Below, one piece after another: positions 59,217-64,000 of a stretch of DNA of 64,000 nt; within the stretch, counting starts at the first letter, position 1; each line of letters starts with the position of its first letter. The position numbers were made by a program, and so were the translations under genes. This stretch comes from Linnemannia schmuckeri (lineage: Eukaryota > Mortierellomycota > Mortierellomycetes > Mortierellales > Mortierellaceae): contig JANATG010000010.1 of assembly GCA_029449235.1 (NCBI GenBank), forward strand, positions 1,054,001 through 1,118,000, given 5' to 3'. The notes under the pieces are model-generated. The model worked only from the letters and a program-made list of their open reading frames with translations. It was not told the origin of the DNA and did no database searches.

Positions 59217-59486
59217 ATTCGACCCCTTCGTACAACAACTCATCAACCACCCGCCATTCAAATCCCAATTCTCCTCAACACTCAACCCGACAAACTCGAA
59301 CAATTGACACCCATTCAAAATGCCAATCAGTTCATAATAGATCGTCAAAAGGCAGCCGCGTAAGGATCCCAATGTCAGCACGCTGCATGCAACATTAAAT
59401 TATCAAAACGTTTTTCATGACAAGTTATCGGATGTGGTACATGGAAGTGGGTACAATGCTTTATTGATAGAGTTCGATGTTTTTGT

Positions 59487-60470
59487 CTAATTTTCAAAGG
59501 ATGCGATGGTGCCGTCCAAGGCAATCTCGCGGGGGACGCCCTGGAGACTATGCTCAAGTTGATAATCGCACATGGCAAAAGGACCGCTCTTTGGCTGAGC
59601 CGTAGTAAATGAGGTTCCGGTCATGGTCGTAGAGTGGTTTACATGCGTAGAAGTAGATGTGTTTACCACTGACGTGACAGTCGTTTCAATTTCCTTGGTA
59701 TCCTCTACTGGCTTGCGCTTGAAGTACATTCTTCCATAGAAGGGATCTTGTCCGTTCAGGAGCATGGGGAGCCAGATCCGGTCATCCTCCCACATTTGGT
59801 CATATGGGACATCGGCGAATGCGAACCATTGTGGACGCATTTCTTCGCATCTAAGATATCCGGTTATGACAATGTTAGTCACTAAAAGCAGTTTCACCTC
59901 GTACTTTCATTTCAAAGTACCTTGACCTGAGCAGTGTGGCACAGGAGAAGGGTGAACATACTCGCGGATTAGACCTTGATATTCGTAAGATTTGTAGACA
60001 TGGGTCTCGAGCGCAACGGGATCGTTCTCGAACTGGAACAAAAGGATTCCGGCCTTCTTGAAATCCTCCGTCTTGACGGTAATGCCAGCTTCCTCCTCAA
60101 GTTCGCGAAGGGCTCCTTCCCGCGTAGTCTCACCAGGTTCGACTTTTCCTCCAAAACTAACAATGGTGAAGGGAAGGAAGCTGTCAATTGATCATGCCAT
60201 AATGTGATGTATACTTCCTGCTTGAGTATGAAATGAACTATGCTCTTACCCGTTCCAGAGATGGGCACCGAAACCCCGCTTTTTGTACCCAAGGAGAACC
60301 TGACAGCAAAAGCATGAAGGTATAGAATGTCAGTCTATATCAACATATTCCTGTAATTTGTTCTTAAAGCAGTTGAAATAGATAAGCTGGATCATTACTT
60401 TTTGCTCGGCCTTGTCGATAACAAGGACAAGGGTCAAGACTTTTTTGGAGGTGATGGTGAACGATTCCAT
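59487..60470 (-). CDS. NUDIX hydrolase, MTH1 type (8-oxo-dGTPase)
   Basis: Hydrolyses oxidised purine nucleoside triphosphates such as 8-oxo-dGTP so they are not built into DNA. Four exons (60399..60470, 60250..60299, 59962..60156, 59487..59850) give 681 nt, 226 aa, versus 156 in human MTH1. VLLGYKKRGFGAHLWNGFGG matches MTH1 closely. The Nudix box follows the pattern G44-x5-E50-x7-R58-E59-L60-x-E62-E63-x-G65, with all catalytic acids present. EMRPQWFAFADVPYDQMWED matches the base-binding C-terminal part of MTH1, including the paired acids after W. The extra length is a Thr/Ser-rich insert of about 45 residues between the last two strands (FKRK and CDYQLE) plus a short tail. Divergent from FEN1. 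Confidence 0.93.
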
Positions 60471-61046
60471 TGTGGTTGAGAAAAATAAAAAAAAGTCGAA
60501 GAAGGATCAGAATGTTGGTTCGTCGGGATCTGCTTCAAGAGTCTGCCACCCGTTGAAGTTAGCGTGACTGGGGTGGGGACCTGAAAAGGGAAGTCAAATT
60601 CCTTCTCTTATCGTTGCCACCAAAATTTTAAAACGCGCCTCGTTTGTTTATGTTTTTGCGATTTCACACCTCTTCTTCTACTTTTTCACTCACACATCAC
60701 CAACACAAACAACAACCGTAAGGACGCTTCAAAAAGACATCTACGAGGAACTTTTGCTTGTACCAAACTCACACACATAGAATACAGAAAGAAGCCTTTT
60801 TCAAAGGATCGCCAGCTAGTCTCCTCAAAAGCACCCATACAGCACTGTTCTGCTCGCGTGCCTGCAAGTCAAATGACAATAAGGCCATTCACACTTTTCT
60901 TTACCCAGAGACGCCTACTTCATTCTCACCTTCTTCGATTTCCCCACTCAAACACCTCACGAACATTTCTCTCCCGCACGAAGACTCATTCACCCTTTCT
61001 TCCACCGTCTTACTACTACTCGTACTTCCATACAGGATCTACCGCC
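60471..61046. promoter_or_regulatory. divergent promoter region of MTH1-type gene and FEN1
   Basis: 576 bp between opposed starts. The FEN1 side is rich in C, T and A with CACA repeats and a CT-rich final 150 nt. GCGCC/ACGCG-like words occur near 60630..60640 (aaacgcgcctcg), and ACGCG is the yeast MBF/MCB core, but one core is weak evidence. Confidence 0.45.
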
Positions 61047-62698
61047 ATGGGAATTCACGGACTGTCCAAAGTCATCGGCGACAATGCCAAAGAGGCCATC
61101 AAGGAGGATGACATCAAGAACTACTTTGGGCGCAAGGTTGCTATTGATGCTTCCATGTCCATCTATCAGTTCATGATTGCTGTCAGACAGCAAGACGGTC
61201 AGCTTTTGCAGAACGAGAACGGAGAAACTACAAGGTAAGAATATCTACTTTTTGTTTCGGCAGAAGAGTGCCTTGACCTTGACCCTGAATCTAGGAGACA
61301 TTTGTCTAACTGGCCTCTTCATTGTGTTCAATATAGTCACTTGATGGGTATGTTCTACCGGACGCTGCGTATGGTCGACAACGGCATCAAGCCTGTTTAT
61401 GTCTTTGATGGAAAGCCCCCTACCTTGAAGTCTGGAGAGGTATGTTGACTGTCAAGAATGGACGTCTTTTGGTCTAGTGCATTAGCTCGAACATCTGTGT
61501 ACTCTAATACTTACATCTTCACACGGTTTTTATTCGACAATATAGCTCGCCAAGCGTACACAGAAGCGCAAGGAAGCTAACGCAAGCAAGGAGGAAGCTG
61601 AAGAAGTTGGTGATACAGAGGCTATCGACAAATTTAACAGGCGGCTAGTCAAGGTCACGCCCGAGCATAACGCCGAATGCAAGAAGCTATTGAAGTTGCT
61701 TGGAATTCCATACGTCGAGGTACATGTTGCTTCAAAAAGGACAATTGCATTGAGCTGTTTTCCACCAGGACCTCACAGAGTACTAATGTTCGCCTACATT
61801 GCATTCTGAACACAGGCACCATGTGAGGCTGAGGCACAGTGCGCGGCGCTGGCTAAGGCAGGAAAGGTGTATGCTGCAGGATCCGAGGATATGGATACTC
61901 TTACTTTTGGATCACCTATCTTGCTACGCCATTTGACCTTTAGTGAAGCCAAGAAGATGCCCATCAGTGAGATTTCGTTGAGGAAGAGCTTGGACGGACT
62001 TGGTTTCAGCATGGACGAGGTTTGTCTCGCCCAGCGCATTATTTCTGCTATCAAGGAAGTTGCTGGTAGCTGCGCTTACTTTGCTTACATACTCATTCAA
62101 CTTTCAACCTTACACTAGTTCATTGACTTGTGTATTCTTTTGGGATGCGATTACTGTGACTCGATCAAGAACATTGGACCTACTCGGGCTATCGCGTTGA
62201 TCAAGGAGCACAAAAATATTGAGACCATCTTGGAGAACCTCGACACAAAACGCTATCCCATCCCTGATCACTGGCCCTACAAGGATGCGCGTGAATTGTT
62301 CCGCAATCCTCTCGTCACCGACCCTGCTACCATTGAGGTAACTCATCGATAACTCTGGACTACTACTCGCCTGAACTTTCAACGCACTGAGAACGATTTT
62401 TATACTTAAAATATGTGCATTTGCTTAACAATAGATCAAATGGGAGTCCCCTGATGTCGAGGGCTTGGTCGAGTTCTTGGTCAGGGACAAGGGATTCAGC
62501 GAGGAGCGTGTCCGCAAGGGATGCGAAAGATTAGAAAAGAACTTGAAGACTGCAACACAAGGACGCTTGGACGGCTTCTTTACCATGACACCCAATGCCA
62601 ACAAGCGCAAGGCTGAGGAGCCTGCTGGAGGCAAAGGAAAGAAGGCCGTCCCAGCCAAGGGTAAGACCACAGCTGGACGTGGTCGCCCAAGGAAATAG
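61047..62698 (+). CDS. FEN1: flap endonuclease 1 (FEN1/RAD27)
   Basis: Structure-specific nuclease that removes 5' flaps in Okazaki-fragment maturation and long-patch base excision repair, in the nucleus. Six exons (61047..61234, 61337..61439, 61546..61719, 61816..62019, 62119..62337, 62435..62698) give 1152 nt, 383 aa. Metal-binding acids are all present at expected positions: D34, D87, E159, E161, D180, D182 and D234. The N-terminus [12 protein letters not shown] keeps Gly2, required for activity after Met removal. The PCNA-binding box QGRLDGFF is at 338-345, followed by a basic nuclear-localisation tail (KRK, GRGRPRK). Donor of exon 4 is gtttgt, weaker than the others. Confidence 0.97.
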
Positions 62699-62869
62699 TT
62701 CGTGTTTCAATCATTTCATTTTTCAATACATACATCTCTGTTAATTTCATTAAGCAGTCACTGTTGTTATTTTGCCTGTAAAAAAAAAGAAAAAAAGGAT
62801 ACCGCTTTTGCTGTTGCTGAAGGTTTAGAAACAACCCATTCTTCTTTCACCTCTACTTTCATACACATC

Positions 62870-64000
62870 ATGTTTGTCGAGTTGGCATTGACATCGTCAT
62901 CGGATGCCGCTGATGGCACCACATACCTCTGGAACCTCCACACTGGGTCCATGCTCGGCTCATTCAAGCAGAACGTCACACCCTTGCAGTCTCTTGCCCT
63001 CGTCAACAACCCCCGCAACCTTGGCAGTATCTTCCTCAGTTCACAGGCAGAAAAGGGCATGATGCACGTCTACAACTTCCAGAAGGTATTGTGGCTCATA
63101 GGATAGGATTTAAAATATGCTAGTATTGAGCTGTGTGGTCCCTTTTGGCTGACACTAACATTTGTTACTATCTACGCGATGCCTTATTTAGGATCAAGTG
63201 TTTTTGAAGTTCCCTCTCCCTGACAAGATCGTCTGCTTGGCGACATCGAATAGGGGAATCTATTGCGCAGGAGGCACTGAGAGTGGCAGGATCCATATCT
63301 GGGAGGTATGTTTTTTGGTCGATACATAGCAACTAAGATGTTATCTACAGCTATAACGCGCATGTCTTTTACAGAGGAACATCACATACTTACATTCACT
63401 CTTTTGCTACCACTTTGAATAGATCGCGACAGGAATCCTCCACCGTACATTTGACGCTCACTACAAAAAGATTACAGTCCTTCGATTCTCAGCAGACGAC
63501 ACTGTGATGTTCTCAGGAAGCGAGGATGCCTCTGTTCACGTCTGGATGCTCAATGCACTCCTGGACGACGGGCAGACCGAGTCACCCGCCCCACATTACT
63601 CATGGACCGACCACACCCTCCCCATTACAGATGTCCAATGCGGCGTTGGACGGTTCCATGGCAGTCGCGTCGTCACTTCATCTATGGATCATACCTGCAA
63701 ACTCTGGGATCTCTCGACAGGATCGCTCTTGACGACCTTTTTGTTTCCAACAAAGATTACAGCGTTGGTCCTGGACCCTTCTGAGCGGTACTTTTTGGCT
63801 GCTTCTGGTACACCGGCTTCGACATCGTCTACAGCGAATGAGGCGGATTACTTGGTTTACCAGGCTTTGTTGTACAAGGCCAAGCATACTCAGCAAGGAT
63901 ACACCACTATGGAGGCTGTTGATGGCGATTCCGGTCTGGAGCAGATTGGGTTGGGGGGTGCTAAGAGACATGGAAGCGGTGGCGATTTGGTTTTCAGGGG
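62870..64000 (+). CDS. IPI3: WD40 protein IPI3/WDR18, 5' part (runs off right edge)
   Basis: Subunit of the Rix1/PELP1 complex, which acts in ITS2 processing and 60S pre-ribosome remodelling. Exons 62870..63085, 63192..63305 and 63423..>64000 are in phase and give about 302 residues before the window ends. Early repeats include TTYLWNLHTGSMLGSFKQN, GGTESGRIHIWE, GILHRTFDAHYKKITVLRFS and SGSEDASVHVWML. SSMDHTCKLWDLSTG is a full WD repeat. The order (short first blade, FDAHY repeat, VWML then a DDG-containing loop before SWTDHTLPITDV) is that of Ipi3/WDR18. The C-terminal part is outside the window. Confidence 0.88.

Overview
The window is nuclear DNA of a filamentous fungus, most likely an early-diverging one of the Mortierella type (Mucoromycota/Mortierellomycotina). 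That placement is inference. It rests on intron-rich genes with GT..AG introns of roughly 50-750 nt, pyrimidine-rich stretches before start codons, frequent homopolymer runs, several large F-box/leucine-rich-repeat paralogs, a CotH-like spore-coat protein, a full-size PDR-type ABC transporter and an ERG24 sterol reductase. Exon joins were worked out by eye from splice sites. For every complete spliced model the exon lengths sum to a multiple of three.

Layout. 0-6.1 kb: two tandem M1 aminopeptidases on the minus strand, the first running off the left edge. 6.4-10.7 kb: two F-box/LRR paralogs (minus), one interrupted by a single in-frame TAA. 10.9-14.0 kb: splicing factor PRP38A (minus) diverges from a mitochondrial NUC1/EndoG-type nuclease (plus). 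14.2-18.7 kb: mitochondrial PDK/BCKD kinase and a TPR-like protein (both minus), the latter divergent from ERG24 C-14 sterol reductase (plus, 19.2-21.0 kb). 21.0-26.3 kb is gene-free and low-complexity. 26.3-29.5 kb: Kha1-type K+/H+ antiporter with a GC-AG first intron. 29.9-30.8 kb: a decayed F-box/LRR relic. 30.8-35.5 kb is gene-free. 35.5-38.2 kb: CotH-like secreted, probably GPI-anchored protein. 38.9-40.5 kb: an FAD-monooxygenase pseudogene with three frameshifts. 40.9-43.1 kb: a third intact F-box/LRR gene. 43.9-48.7 kb: PDR-type ABC transporter. 48.7-53.0 kb is gene-free. An orphan coding-like exon and tRNA-Trp(CCA) lie at 53.3-54.0 kb.

The last 10 kb is dense with housekeeping genes: HAP2/NF-YA (minus) divergent from IMP3 (plus), QCR7 (plus), an MTH1-type NUDIX hydrolase (minus) divergent from FEN1 (plus), and the 5' part of an IPI3/WDR18 WD40 gene running off the right edge. 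Functional links suggested by position are HAP2 close to its classical target QCR7, MTH1 sharing a promoter region with FEN1 (oxidised-nucleotide clean-up and base-excision repair), and IMP3 with IPI3 (ribosome biogenesis). No CRISPR array, rRNA operon or intact transposon was seen. The items most worth a second look are the F-box family with its shared C-terminal signature and nonsense-interrupted member, the possible 27-nt cassette microexon in PRP38A, and the layered gene decay around 30 and 39 kb.
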